DNA of 64,000 nucleotides from Owenia fusiformis (taxonomy: Eukaryota > Annelida > Polychaeta > Sabellida > Oweniidae), in assembly GCA_903813345.2 (NCBI GenBank), contig CAIIXF020000011.1, forward strand, positions 4,304,571 to 4,368,570, written 5' to 3'. This document shows, one piece after another, positions 39,601 to 50,004 of this stretch. A program made the position numbers and the translations under genes. How positions within the stretch are numbered: the first letter of the stretch is position 1; the number at the start of each line of letters is the position of its first letter. The notes below the pieces were generated by a model. The model saw nothing but the letters and a program-made list of their open reading frames with translations. It did no database searches and had not been told where the DNA came from.

Positions 39601-42600
39601 AGAACTTCTTCCCCAATTTTTCTTTTTACAGATGACATTTTGTTAACAACCTCTTGTGGATCAGGCTCACCCTCATCCTCATCACTATCGTTGGCAATTT
39701 GTTCAGGGAGAGTTGGATGTCTGGAATACATATGAAATAGAAAATGTACAATAATATGACAGGTGTATCATCCCTTTGATTAAACTGAACTACCCTAAAA
39801 AGAATTGATTCTTTGCAAGATAGCGAACTGGTATGGAAATGGATCATTACATTAACATCGATATGATAATAAAATGTCTTGTATGGTATTTATTGGATTA
39901 AAAAACGTTTCCGTTTTTCCCGTTAATCAAAAATAATACATCAGCAATACATTTTGGTATATTAATGTCATTTTGTACCTGTTGAACATGAGGTAAAATG
40001 GAGTGAATTTAGTTGATGCTTGTTTTGAAGTATTGTAGGCAAACAAAGATTCATCGATTCTGTCATCCCATTCTAATGTCTCGTCCAATTCATTAACGTC
40101 AATAGCTGATTTTAACAACATCCGTTCTAATGTTTGATTGAATCTTTCTGGAATCAAAATGTATGGTGATTGATAAATATAATATGCTCGAGAGAGGATG
40201 TGATAAGCATGCTAAGAATGAAGTCAATTTGGTTAATACAAGACAACATTCTGATACAAGGGTTGTTCCAAAAGTTTTTCACAAATATATTTAATTATAA
40301 AAATAATAGACCAGTCTTGTTCATATTTGGTAGGTTTGTGCCCCCATCTTATTCCCTTACACTGTCAAGCTTTTATGTATGTATGATCATTACTTAACAT
40401 TTATGGTTGCTATAGTAACCAAGGTGATGGCGGCACGGTCCTTATCATTTTTAAAGAGGAAACAAGTAATATATAAAGCACAATATAACTAAACATGCCC
40501 AAATTTACTTACTTAAACCTGATTTTATGACGTTATCAAAGTTCTCATATCAATTTACGAAAATTAGAGAATATTGCTCAAAATAATAAAGTCGAGGCAG
40601 AAAACATGAATAGAATACATGTTAAAGAATGGGAACACAGAATTACACAAGTGAAAATCATTCATGCATTAAGATATTTCATACGATGATTCCTATAGGC
40701 ATTGCTAAGTATTCGAAGATGGAAGTAGACAAAGGGAAATGTATTGAAGGTAGCTATAGTTATTCAGAAGGCTTGACATCCTTTAGGTAGGAGGGTTCAG
40801 GCATTCTTCTAAAGACTGGTGGACAGAATGCTACAAGTAATGCATTCCTGCTACGGAAGACTACATAAGAACTCTATATTTTGATTGATTATAAGTCAAT
40901 TATAACACAACCTGAGTAACTATTCAAAGACCACAGATTGACCGAACAATTTCAGCCTTTCAAGGCATTCACAAAATTAATTCAATTTAATGACATCATA
41001 TGGACCATGAGAGCATTGGTTCACATCTTAAAGTCAATGTATCTCAAGAAGTATATTGTGTATGGTCCTGAAATTTCAGATATGGATGTAAGATAGGTGG
41101 TACTATATATGTAAGGAATTTCATGTAAAAATAATAAAATCTCTTCTCTTGAAACAAAATTTTTCGAACGACCCATGTTGGGGAAGATGGCCAAAGCGCA
41201 GTGGTTACATTTAATGAAACATCAAGAACCAGAGCTCACGTGAATTACTCTTTAGGGAATGATATTATTCATAACGCGACTACTCACCAATACGTTGGTA
41301 ATGCTTTAAGAAGTGATTTTAATTTATGCAAAAAGCCAAGAATTTGTATTACTCGATTGCTAATATTATAATTGTAAAGGATGCAAGAACATCGGAGGTA
41401 AGATTTTTCTCTTTTCCTTATTTCACACGTTGTAGGCAGAATTCCCACGACATTTTTAACACAAACGTGTATCAGTATCATATGTTTAAGAAAATGTACA
41501 TATGTGCGAATAAATAGTTCAGAAGATAACAGAAACGTCGATTAAATTCTTCACTTAAGTTTCATAAACGGTTTTTCGAAAAACAGTTAAGATCTGCACT
41601 TTTAACCCAAACCGTTTATGTATTAAATCGACGATTCTGTTGTCTTCTGAGCTATTTTTTCGCAAACATTAACATTTTCTAAAACACATGATACTGAAAC
41701 ACGTTTGTGATAAAAAAAAAACTTCGTGGGGATTCTGCCTACAACGCGTGAAATAAGAAAAAAAGAAAAATCGTACCATTTTGTTACCAAAACCGTTTCG
41801 GTAACCAGCGTTATCGAGTGGATCACCAGTGATAATCGTACCTATTGCATTGCCAAAATATCAAAATTATTTGTGAGAGAGACGAACTTTTTAATTTACT
41901 AGTCTCAGTTTTGGATATAGATACTGGTGTCAACCTGTTCTCTGCTGACATGCATGTATTTGTTGATGCTATATGAGGAAGCAAGGCAGACGTTCTCCAA
42001 CATTTGAATGGTGTTACATTTGGCATTTTGTTAACTAACTGTTGCAAAAAGCGCCAATTTGTGCAGCGCTATTTCGTGTAAATATTATTCTTATTACATC
42101 ATCATACTATTTTCAATGTTGTATGGATTAACTGTATTGTAATTAGTAAATGTTTGTTGCTCCGATTGATTTTCGGGAATAAAATAAACAATAAACAAGA
42201 AATATCCATTCTCTGTAGAATCTGATATTGGCGTAAACTGTTAAGACCGTGCATTACAGAGATGGTTAACATGTAAGTGAACGGAACAATGTTTGTTTTT
42301 CGAAAATCGTAGACGTTCCCAACACAGAGGTGTTCCATCAGACAAGGTTTTGTAATATTTATCTCGATACGTACCTACTAAACCATTACACTGCGGATGG
42401 TAGGCAGACGTGTTGACATGGTTTACTTCTAATATTTCACTGATGCCGTCAATCAAAGCGTTATTGAACTCTCTTCCTTGATCAGTGAGGATTTTTCTTG
42501 AAAATCCAAGTCTACAAAGGCATTTAAACTATGAAAGGGATGATGTCCAATGGCCAACTTAAATGTTATTTGTTATGATTCCCTAAAAGTTAACTTAAAT

Positions 42601-45600
42601 GCTTCAGTGAACTTTTTATAGCCGTTGTGTCATTACGTAGCTAAATGTACGCAAAGAACGCAAATGCTTAGTCTTAGATCTTAGAGAAAAGCATTACTTT
42701 CCCATATGAACATATGCGTAAATATTTATGAAATGTTTATTTGATGAATGTATGTATGGAAGTATTGTCATATTACCTTATGAACCAACTGTATAGTGTT
42801 TCCGCAACCTCGATAGCTCGTTTGGATTTTAGAGGAGCAGCCTGGGCGTATTTCGAAAAATAGCATGTCCCTGTCATAATATATTTGTTACCCTTACTAG
42901 TTTCCTCCAGTGGTCCAATCAGATCAATGCCAATCTACATAGAATAAGAATTAGATGATATATTGAAAAGTAGTTATATTGGATTACATAGTGGGTGTTA
43001 ATTTTCAATTTTGCATCATGACTATAAAGACGATTTTGGATTGACAAAGCTGCAAAGTAACATTAAAGACTTCTTTGTAATGTTGTTTGTATTTTGACGA
43101 AGTGTAAATTCTATTTTTCAAAACTAAATCATATGAAGGTAGATAAATTAGATATAATTTGAAATAACTAAAAATAACTTACGCTTTTCCAAGGCGACGC
43201 TTGCTTCACAGGAATCGGATTGAGTTCGGGTTTCACTCTTTTCTGCTTGTCATTAACTCGCTGACAAGGGTCACACCGTTGTATGTATTCCGCCACATCT
43301 TTTATAAGATCTGGCCACCAAAATGTCCTACTAACCTTATCATAAGTCTTGTCTCTTCCAAAGTGACCACCTGCAAAATATAGATTTCGATTCCAAAAAA
43401 TGAGACGCTCGAAAAAAACATCTATTCATTTTCCAAATAACATCTTATTCAATCTCAAATTGTTAAGTTTTGTATGTATATGCGTTGATTTTCACATTCT
43501 ATTAATTTAGAAGAACGTTTTATTTTACAATTGAATGGTAATTGTAATTGAATATACAAATATATTTTACTGACAAAAAAGTATACGCATTCAAGATTCT
43601 GTATTTAACAATTATTGAGATTTTTTGACAATAGTTTTGGACAATAGTAGTGCTATAACAGAAATCCAAAGTCCCATACCCAGTCTGGAAGAGTGCATGC
43701 TTTTTAGTAGGTCTTTCCTCTCCTGTAGATCAGTAATGACCTTTCTCCAATCATCATCCTTTTTCTCAAATTCATTGTCTGTTGAATCAGAGGATCCATC
43801 GGCAACATCTCGACCAATCTTCCGCGCCATCTTGTAGTATAATATTCCGTTTTCAAGCTGTTAATATGAAGTTTTTATTGTTGCACCAAAACATATTTGA
43901 AATTGAATGTGATATTTATAATGACGATAGGGCGTATTAACAGACAGTTTAGATGTTAATTGAATAATCTATAAAGGGGAGTATACTTTGTCATGTTCAT
44001 TTTCGGTTCGAAATGATGAATTAATTAGATTGATGAACATGTATTTCCTTGCGTATTCATCCTTGGTTATAATTTTTTGAAAGCTAAAGATAATACAACC
44101 AGGCCTCATAATCTAACCCGAAAACAAGAGGGGGGGCAATCTTTTCTCAAATATGACTAAAATATGATTTACTAAGATAGATAGATGTGTACGTTGGGAA
44201 TTTATGCAGTTCTTATTGTAGCCACATGTTATTTTACTGTCTACATCTTTTACATTTGCACAATGATTGCACTGATATACCTAGAAAAGAATGTAACGTT
44301 TGTTACACAGCTTCAAAGCAACCAATTGGCACTAAAAATGAGAAATCTAAAGATTATTGTGCAATAATATATTGAAAAACATAAGTTACACAAATCACAT
44401 TTGTATAATTCAATAAAGTTTACTTTAAAAATGAAGGTCGCTATTTGTTCACATTTTTATACATTTTAGGAACACAATATTACAAACGGTCTTTTCCAGA
44501 TACATAAGCGCACTCTTTGTGCACAACTGAAAGATGCGGGCAACTGGGCAATGTGGGGAAGTAGTTCACATTTGAAAAATTACATGTGACTATTGAGGAG
44601 AGCATCAAAATTAGGAACAAACAGGACAACCTCAATGCTTCATAATTTTAATTCCATGAAAAATGCATAAAACTCACTTTGTAGTTGTTTTTAGCTGCCC
44701 TTCTTATTGCTCGCTTTTTATTGGCAGATGAACCATGTGGGTAACATTTTGATGTTGCGTATCTGAGTATGTTTTCTATGTCCACCCTTTTTCTTGTTTC
44801 ATCCATGATGGCTCCCGCGGAAATGAATGAAGCATGGACAAATTGCAAAAACCATAAGATTTATGAGTTCAACATTGAAGGTTAAATGAATTGCACTATC
44901 GAATAAGATTCACCCAAAACCAAGGGAATCTAATTTTAGAATTATTTTATTCTTTCAAGAAATGAAATGGCCGTGATGATTCCCGTGGTGTTATAACTCT
45001 TGTAAAGATGTAAATCAGTGAATCGTGTGCAATTATGCACGACAATATGCTCACATATTCCAATAGTTATTTAAAATTGTATTACCAATGGGACTATACT
45101 ACCCAGTATTTATAGTCTCTAGACAAATGTAAGTAGACAACATAGTCCCCCTGGACATCTATAACTAGAAAAATAAGGATAAGTTGTCTTGGGGACCGAA
45201 GCAACCAGAAAAGATAGTCCGCATGGACACGTACATCTTGAAAATTAAGAATAAGTTGTCTCAGGGACAGAATTACCTAGAAATTATAGTCTCCTTTACG
45301 TGAATTAGTATTAAAAATCATCACAGCAAATTGAGTAAACGAATATACCAATGCAGTTTAGTTCCATTATATGCAGAATATGGAAAAGAAATTAAAAAAA
45401 TAAGGAAAGAGTGGGAGTCGATCCACACCATAGACAACAGTCAGAAGACTGTTCTAACCACTACACTATAAGTGATTGGATGCCATCAGCGTTTTTTAAT
45501 TCATTGATAAGATATCAAATAAGTGTATATTATAGTACTGCTATAGTACGACATCTATACATTAAAAATAAAAATAACAGATAGGACCAAAATCTAACCG

Positions 45601-47552
45601 GACAATATATTCGGTCACTGCTGTCAACGTTTTTATAGTCCGCCAGTAAATATAGTCCGGGGTTATATTGTATACCATACAGAAAATATGGTCCGGTTAA
45701 GACCATACACCCTAGGACACCAGGTCCGGAGGACCTGGTGTCCTAGGGTGTATGGTCCTACGGACCATATATTCAGGGAGACTATATTTACTCTGACAAC
45801 GGTATATTTTCGAAAATGCCTTATTAACATCTAGAGTCCATTTCATTGTTTAACTGCGTCAGTAAAAGCTAAAAAATAAGAAATCAAAATATCATTTTGC
45901 AATAATATATGGAAAAATATATCCCTATTGTACATGAATGACATTTGTATATCTTGGATTGCTTCTAGTTTGGCTTATAAAGTGTGTGGTCTCTTATATT
46001 TGGATGCTTCTCTGTCATGTTATTTTCAATAAGATTAACATGGCTGAAATTCTTCAAATTAGAAGACGGCACAGGCTTATTGCACAAAAAACTAAAAAAT
46101 CTGAAATATACAAATGTCATTCATGTACATTATGAATATACTTTTCCATATATTATTGCTCAATGGTCTCCCAATTTCTTATTTTTGCCGTTCTACTGAC
46201 GCAATGAAGCAGTGAAATGGACTCAGTCAACAGTCATCCGATAAACCCTTAATAAGGAACAGACAAATAAAATCAAATAACATGGTTGTTTAAAACATCT
46301 TAGATGCTCTAACAGTGCTGGATATTGTCAGCAGTCTCACTCCTCCTGCTTTCGGGGATTAAACTGAAGCAAATATGATGAGGAGTTACCCCAAGCAGAG
46401 TTGATCAGGCTCCACCAGCATTTGGTACAATGTAGCCGTGAAAGATGGTGGGTAACACCCCAGTCACATTTCCTACTGCGACCTTGCGGTCTATCATTTC
46501 GCGGCCAGTAACATTTCTACACTCGCCGTGAATTTTCTGCGCTCTCATACTTTTGCAGTCACATTTCCCACGGCAGCCGCACGGTGAATTTTAAATTTCT
46601 GTTGATAAATAATACCTTTTTCACTTTATCTACATCGGGACAATTTATAAATGTTATTCAAATGTGACTGGGGTGTTAATGGGGCGAAAACCACATTGTA
46701 TGGGTTTCAACATAACCATTACTAATAATATTCAACCGATAAACCATTAATAAGGAACAAACAAATAGAAACAAATACATAATCATTACTAATAAGCCAA
46801 ATGGGTTGCTCGTGAACACCGAATGCAAGGTAGAGTGAATAAACCATAATGCAGATGACACTCTACTATACCTAACACCTAGAAATGCATAATATACTTT
46901 GTTTGTCTAATTGTATTGTTTAGTATATTTTTGAAAGTGCCTTTAGTAACATCCAACATTCAACCGATAAACCATTAATAAGGAACAAACAAATAAAAAC
47001 AAACACATAATCATTACTAATAAGCCAAATGGGTTGCTCATGAACACCAAATGCAAGGTATAGTAGAGTGATGAGGTACATGCCGTATAATCATTCATTT
47101 GAAATCCTGCAATAGCATTTAAATAAAAAAGGTTACTCATAAATTGACTAAATAGTATATAAATACCTTTACAATTGACCCCAGTATACCCAGCGCTACA
47201 TTCACACGTATAGCTGTTGATTTCATCAGTACAGGTTCCATTGTTGTGACAGGGATCCTGGGCACACTCGTCTATATCTAGAAGTATGAGGAACTGTAAC
47301 TAAAGCAGGTGTAGTGAGACAGCGTTTAACACCCATGCCCGTTTCACAATCGCTTCCGGTTTCGAAAGTAAGTGATGAATGAATGCTCATCAAATAAATG
47401 CAATGCGCAATATACTAATAATTATGACTAAAAAACACCCATACCCGTTTCACAATAACTTCCGGTATATCCATCCCAACATTCACATTTGTAGCCGTCT
47501 ATTTCGTCAGTACAAATACCATTGTTCTGACAGGGCATTGAGCCGCATGTAT
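36627..47552 (-). CDS. EGF-repeat and NHL beta-propeller protein (5' end missing)
   Basis: Minus-strand exons in order: 47445-47552, 47167-47277, 38063-38173 and 36627-37423. The first three each encode one EGF-like domain of 36-37 residues with the usual six cysteines; the second begins DIDEC and is probably calcium-binding. All are flanked by phase-1 introns with GT-AG sites (acceptors such as TTTTCAG, donors such as CAG|GTATGT), the classic shuffled EGF exon. The last exon, also entered in phase 1 (TTGCAG|TC), encodes about 265 residues of NHL-type propeller blades, for example FDPDGV, a short spacer and SSNHRVD, and ends at TAA. This resembles secreted or surface EGF/NHL proteins of invertebrates with a TRIM2/3-like propeller. 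The intron between 38173 and 47167 has been expanded by a Ginger transposon and several MITEs. Upstream exons, including the signal peptide, were not found. Confidence 0.7.
38220..38290. mobile_element. CACTCTACTATACC MITE, copy 2, left fragment
   Basis: This starts CACTCTGCTATACC and matches the first third of the 46859-47070 copy up to GTATTGTTTAGT. It is then interrupted at ACGG by the Ginger element. The continuation resumes at 45799. Confidence 0.85.
38291..38560. repeat. Left subterminal repeat cluster of the Ginger element
   Basis: Many copies, in both orientations, of GTCC/GGACTATA-type words and two near-identical ACCATATTTTCTRGTTATA blocks lie just inside the terminus. Comparable motifs occur at the other end (45090-45798). 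They may be transposase binding sites. Confidence 0.6.
38945..44806 (-). CDS. Ginger-type integrase/transposase, eight exons, one frameshift
   Basis: Exons in order: 44678-44806, 43680-43857, 43183-43370, 42777-42934, 42375-42511, 39979-40147, 39535-39720 and 38945-39142. All junctions are GT-AG with compatible phases. The predicted protein is about 447 residues. Exons 2-3 build the HHCC zinc-binding domain (H-x6-H-x29-C-x2-C). Exon 4 has the first catalytic Asp (GIDLIGP), exon 5 the second (LTDQG), and the catalytic Glu codon is split by the exon 5/6 intron. Spacing is D-x58-D-x35-E, as in retroviral and gypsy integrases. Exon 7 is acidic ([10 protein letters not shown]). Exon 8 carries the GPY/F motif (NPWVGPYTI). 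An upstream in-frame ATG at 44848 is an alternative start. Near 39575 in exon 7, the frame is lost at a run of six A residues; one further base would restore agreement with the downstream exon phase. That is either an inactivating deletion or a homopolymer error. This could also be a recently domesticated copy. Confidence 0.8.
41397..41780. mobile_element. Foldback element inside the Ginger intron 5
   Basis: The left arm (GGTAAGATTTTTCTCTTTTCC through TCAGAAGATAACAG) and the right arm are inverted copies over about 150 bp each, around a spacer near 41550-41600. Distinctive paired words are CGTTGTAGGCAGAAT and AACGTGTWTCAGTATCAT. It is non-coding; the ORFs crossing it are artefacts. Confidence 0.8.
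45414..45485 (-). other. tRNA-like sequence or tRNA-derived fragment
   Basis: On the minus strand, TAGTGTAGTGGTTAGAAC resembles a tRNA A box and GGATCGACTCCC resembles a B box, at about the right spacing. The segment between has AACAG/CTGTT pairing around TCTTCTGA. Acceptor and T stems do not pair well, so this is a pseudo-tRNA or the remains of a SINE, not a functional tRNA gene. Confidence 0.4.
45701..45757. repeat. Perfect 57-bp palindrome near the right end of Ginger
   Basis: Two exactly complementary 27-base arms (left arm starts GACCATACACCCTAGGAC) are separated by GGA. The hairpin lies 41 bp inside the right terminus and includes TIR-related GGACCATA words. Confidence 0.95.
45799..45833. 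mobile_element. CACTCTACTATACC MITE, copy 2, middle fragment
   Basis: Directly after the Ginger target duplication, the text TATATTTTCGAAAATGCC continues the MITE that broke off at 38290. It runs to AACATCTA, where a second insertion begins. Confidence 0.75.
45834..46224. mobile_element. 391-bp MITE with GAGTCCATTTCA ends
   Basis: The left end GAGTCCATTTCATTGTTTAA and the reverse complement of the right end, GAGTCCATTTCACTGCTTCA, are inverted copies that continue to GCGTCAGTA, about 31 bp in total. It splits the CACTCTACTATACC MITE, whose sequence resumes with CAGTCATCCGATAAAC at about 46229. A target duplication is not clear. No coding capacity. Confidence 0.75.
46225..46282. mobile_element. 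CACTCTACTATACC MITE, copy 2, further fragment
   Basis: CAGTCATCCGATAAACCC through CAAATAACAT continues copy 2 and is then broken again. A related piece (AACATAACCATTACTAATAA) reappears at about 46709. Confidence 0.65.
46456..46675. mobile_element. Small MITE with CACCCCAGTCACATTT ends
   Basis: CACCCCAGTCACATTT at 46456 and AAATGTGACTGGGGTG ending at 46675 are perfect inverted repeats. The flanks are TAA and TTA, compatible with the 3-bp target of Harbinger-type elements, though not identical. The interior has no ORF. Confidence 0.6.
46707..46838. mobile_element. CACTCTACTATACC MITE, partial copy 3
   Basis: The right-hand part of the MITE (TTCAACCGATAAACCATTAA through AATGCAAGGTAGAGTG) lies just upstream of the full copy at 46859. 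Its left end is missing, and it is fused to a piece of copy 2. Confidence 0.7.
46859..47070. mobile_element. CACTCTACTATACC MITE, copy 4, intact with ATGA duplication
   Basis: The terminal inverted repeats CACTCTACTATACCT and GGTATAGTAGAGTG are complete. ATGA flanks both sides (46855-46858 and 47071-47074), supporting a 4-bp target duplication. It is the best reference copy in the window. Confidence 0.9.
47326..47360 (-). pseudogene. Relic of a duplicated EGF exon end
   Basis: ACACCCATGCCCGTTTCACAATCGCTTCCGGT nearly repeats the 3' end and donor of the EGF exon 47445-47552 (ACACCCATACCCGTTTCACAATAACTTCCGGT). The rest of the exon is absent and the donor GT has changed to GC. It appears to be a leftover of a tandem exon duplication. 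Confidence 0.6.
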
Positions 47553-47780
47553 CTTAATAAAAAAAATTAAAAACTGAACGAAGACAAAGGAAAATGTCTC
47601 AAAATCTACATTTGACAATATTTTGCGGTCCTAACTTCGACCGTTAATTTTAATTTTTGATCTACGGGATGTTTGAAAATCAAGGATTACGAGTCTCATA
47701 CTGCACCGTTTTTCTTCAAACTTGTTCCATTCAAAGCATAACAAAAATCTCTTTCTGAGGGTAGATTATTCTCTTAAACT

Positions 47781-47870
47781 GAGTCGCTACTTCCAGCGGC
47801 ATTTTGGGCCCCAGCTGTAAGAAGGCCTTCTAACAGCTGGGGACCAAAACGCTGCTAGAACGAGGGACTC
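47781..47870. repeat. 90-bp hairpin
   Basis: Arms of about 39 bases (left starts GAGTCGCTACTTCCAGCGGC) pair with a few mismatches around the palindromic loop AGAAGGCCTTCT. It could be a tiny foldback element; a structured RNA such as a miRNA-like hairpin is possible but unsupported. Confidence 0.7.
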
Positions 47871-47999
47871 TTTACAATAAAGTAATGCACCGCCAGAAAG
47901 GCAATTTTGTTTTGCTTTTACAGTGTGAGGAAATAAGATATGGGCACATACACATTAACTGTTAACACGATTGGTCAATTATTTTCACAATTAGATATA

Positions 48000-48991
48000 C
48001 AGGGCGTATCAAAAAAAACGCAACAAGTAGTTATCTCGTAAAATCACAAAATTAGTGATGACTACATCAATTTCATTTAATGTTTCATAAAGCCACGTCT
48101 CTCTTCTGTGCAATGATATGTCATTCATTCACATGTGGTAATGGTTGGGTGAGAAATCCTTCCATTTGCACAGTGGGTCAAAATCGGCTCTGCACCAAGT
48201 TTTAGATATTGAAAAATCAGTGCAAGGGCTAAGTGCCAATGGAAGTTCCCCTGACTTGAATTGTTGTGACTTTTTCTTTTGGAGCTATCTCAGGAGCATC
48301 TGTGCTCACAATTCCTCCACCAGATATTGCAAAACCTTGAGAAAGATTTGCCCATGGGCTGCTTTTCTTTGCTTTAACCCACACATGATTCAGGGCTGAA
48401 CCATGCATGACGTGGACAGATGAGCGCATCTTTATGTGCAAGGAAGTGTTGGCAATTTGGAGGAGTATAGGATGTTTCCTTGCAAGAGTATGAGTATGAA
48501 CAATTTACTGTCTATGCCATACCTGTCACACCTGCTTCCAATATCCCCTATGCCCCTTGTACTGACTTTTGCAATGTTTTAAACTTGGGTCCGAGCTTAA
48601 ATTTGCCCCACTTTGCAAAATTAATAATAATTCGGCCAGAGATGTATCCCTGTGAATGAATGATATTCCATTACAAAGAGGAGTAATTTGGCTTTTGGTA
48701 CATTGAATTAAAAGGATGCAGTCGGCATTGGTTTTATGTTTTCGTCCAATATTGCATCGGGCTCCGTACACTGGCTTTTGCAATGTTTATAACTTGGCCC
48801 GAAACTAATTTTGGCCCACTTTGCAAATGGAATGATTACTCGCCCAACCATGACCAAATATCAATGAATGATATATCATTGTAATGAGGAGACACATGGC
48901 TTTATGGTGCATTGAATGAAATCAATGCTGTTATCACTGGTTTTGTGCTTTTCCAAGATAACAATCTGTTGCATTTTTTTGATACGCACTG
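48000..48991 (+). mobile_element. Dead mariner-family element with long inverted repeats
   Basis: The left end CAGGGCGTATCAAAAAAA and right end (reverse complement CAGTGCGTATCAAAAAAA) are mariner-type termini, each flanked by TA (47998-47999 and 48992-48993). Inverted similarity extends about 190 bp inward. The right half contains a tandem duplication of about 235 bp (48530-48765 and 48766-48990). Only a fragment of transposase remains. Confidence 0.85.
48229..48399 (+). pseudogene. mariner transposase remnant
   Basis: The frame encodes SPDLNCCDFFFWSYLR, matching the mariner signature around the third catalytic Asp (SPDLxxxDFxLWxYLK). About 45 further codons follow without clear similarity. 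Everything upstream, including the first two catalytic residues and the DNA-binding domain, is missing, so it cannot be active. Confidence 0.7.
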
Positions 48992-49066
48992 TATGTGTGC
49001 AAAACCTTTTGAACAACCCTTATATATTTAAAATGCAAGAAATGTGAACAGACAGTAGGTTAAAAT

Positions 49067-49278
49067 CACTCCACTATACCTAACCCCTATAAATGCATAA
49101 GATACCCTGTTTGTCTAATTGTTTTGATGAGTATATATTGGAAAATACCTTATTAATTTCTAACAGTCATCCGATAAACTGTTAATAAGGAACAGCCATA
49201 TAAAAACAAATAACATAATCATTACTAATAAGCCAAATGGGTTGCTCATGAAAACCAAATACAAGGTAAAGTAGAGTG
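49067..49278. mobile_element. CACTCTACTATACC MITE, copy 5
   Basis: Complete 212-bp copy (CACTCCACTATACC to GGTAAAGTAGAGTG) flanked by AAAAT on both sides. The other well-flanked copy shows 4 bp, so the exact duplication length is unsettled. Confidence 0.85.
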
Positions 49279-50004
49279 AAAATATACAACCGTCAAGATA
49301 CAATTAGATGTAATAAGTTGACAGTGATATTGATCATGGGTCAAGAGTACAAGATTTCTTTTGATTTTTTTAAATTATATAGATATTTATTTCTCATTTC
49401 TAGATTTTTTGTCAAGAGTGCAAGATGACATATCATACAATCAGTCAGAGAGACATGTTATATCTTTTGCCCATGATACATAGGGATACATATTAAATAT
49501 TAATATGAATTGTTGTCTTTTTGCGACAATAGGAGAATTATAGATAATATAGTCATGAGACAAATGTGTTTAATCCAATATAACATTTTAGAAATCGTGC
49601 ATTATGTGTATGGGTTAGTACATGCCCTCATATATTCACAATATAGAATGATGTAGGATTCTTTATTGCAATTCAAACATGACTTCAGTGTGTGAATATC
49701 CAGAGTGATTAAGTACCAAGTAGCTGTGCTCAGCAAATAGTTGTATATTACAGAAAAATTACACCACGCAAAATTTTAATGTCTGTTAGACGGGTCTATG
49801 AAAAATGTAATAATCATTAAAAAAATGGAACGTTATCAAGAATGTGATTGATTGTATATTATGTTACCATGTATATATTTTACCACTTGAGGACAGTTGA
49901 GCAGTGTGTGTGTGTAGAAAATGTCCGTTGTGCTTCCTCTGGTGTGTTCGAGCGTTAACATCAGCTGCCTCTAGTCAGATCGACTGACAAAACAACCTTT
50001 TTGG
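49279..50004. other. Gene-free stretch
   Basis: Nothing recognised. Confidence 0.5.

Larger units (their letters stand above)
38291..45798 (-). mobile_element. Ginger-type DNA transposon, 7.5 kb, 4-bp TSD
   Basis: The left end is TGTCAACGTATATATAG; the right end, read in reverse complement, is TGTCAGAGTAAATATAG. Similarity continues imperfectly through AATATGGTCCGTWGGAC, for about 55 bp. Both termini fit the TGTNR rule of Ginger elements (cut-and-paste relatives of Ty3/gypsy integrases). ACGG is duplicated on each side (38287-38290 and 45799-45802), the expected 4-bp target site. Inside is one intron-rich integrase gene on the minus strand. There are no LTRs, reverse transcriptase or protease, so it is not a gypsy retrotransposon. 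The ends contain clustered GGACTAT/GTCCGG words, and the intron between exons 5 and 6 carries a secondary foldback. Confidence 0.85.

Noticed and set aside
38945-43857. Integrase exons as part of a Ty3/gypsy LTR retrotransposon
   Set aside because: There are no LTRs, gag, protease, reverse transcriptase or RNase H. The coding region is split by introns, and the ends are TIRs with a 4-bp duplication, which fits Ginger.
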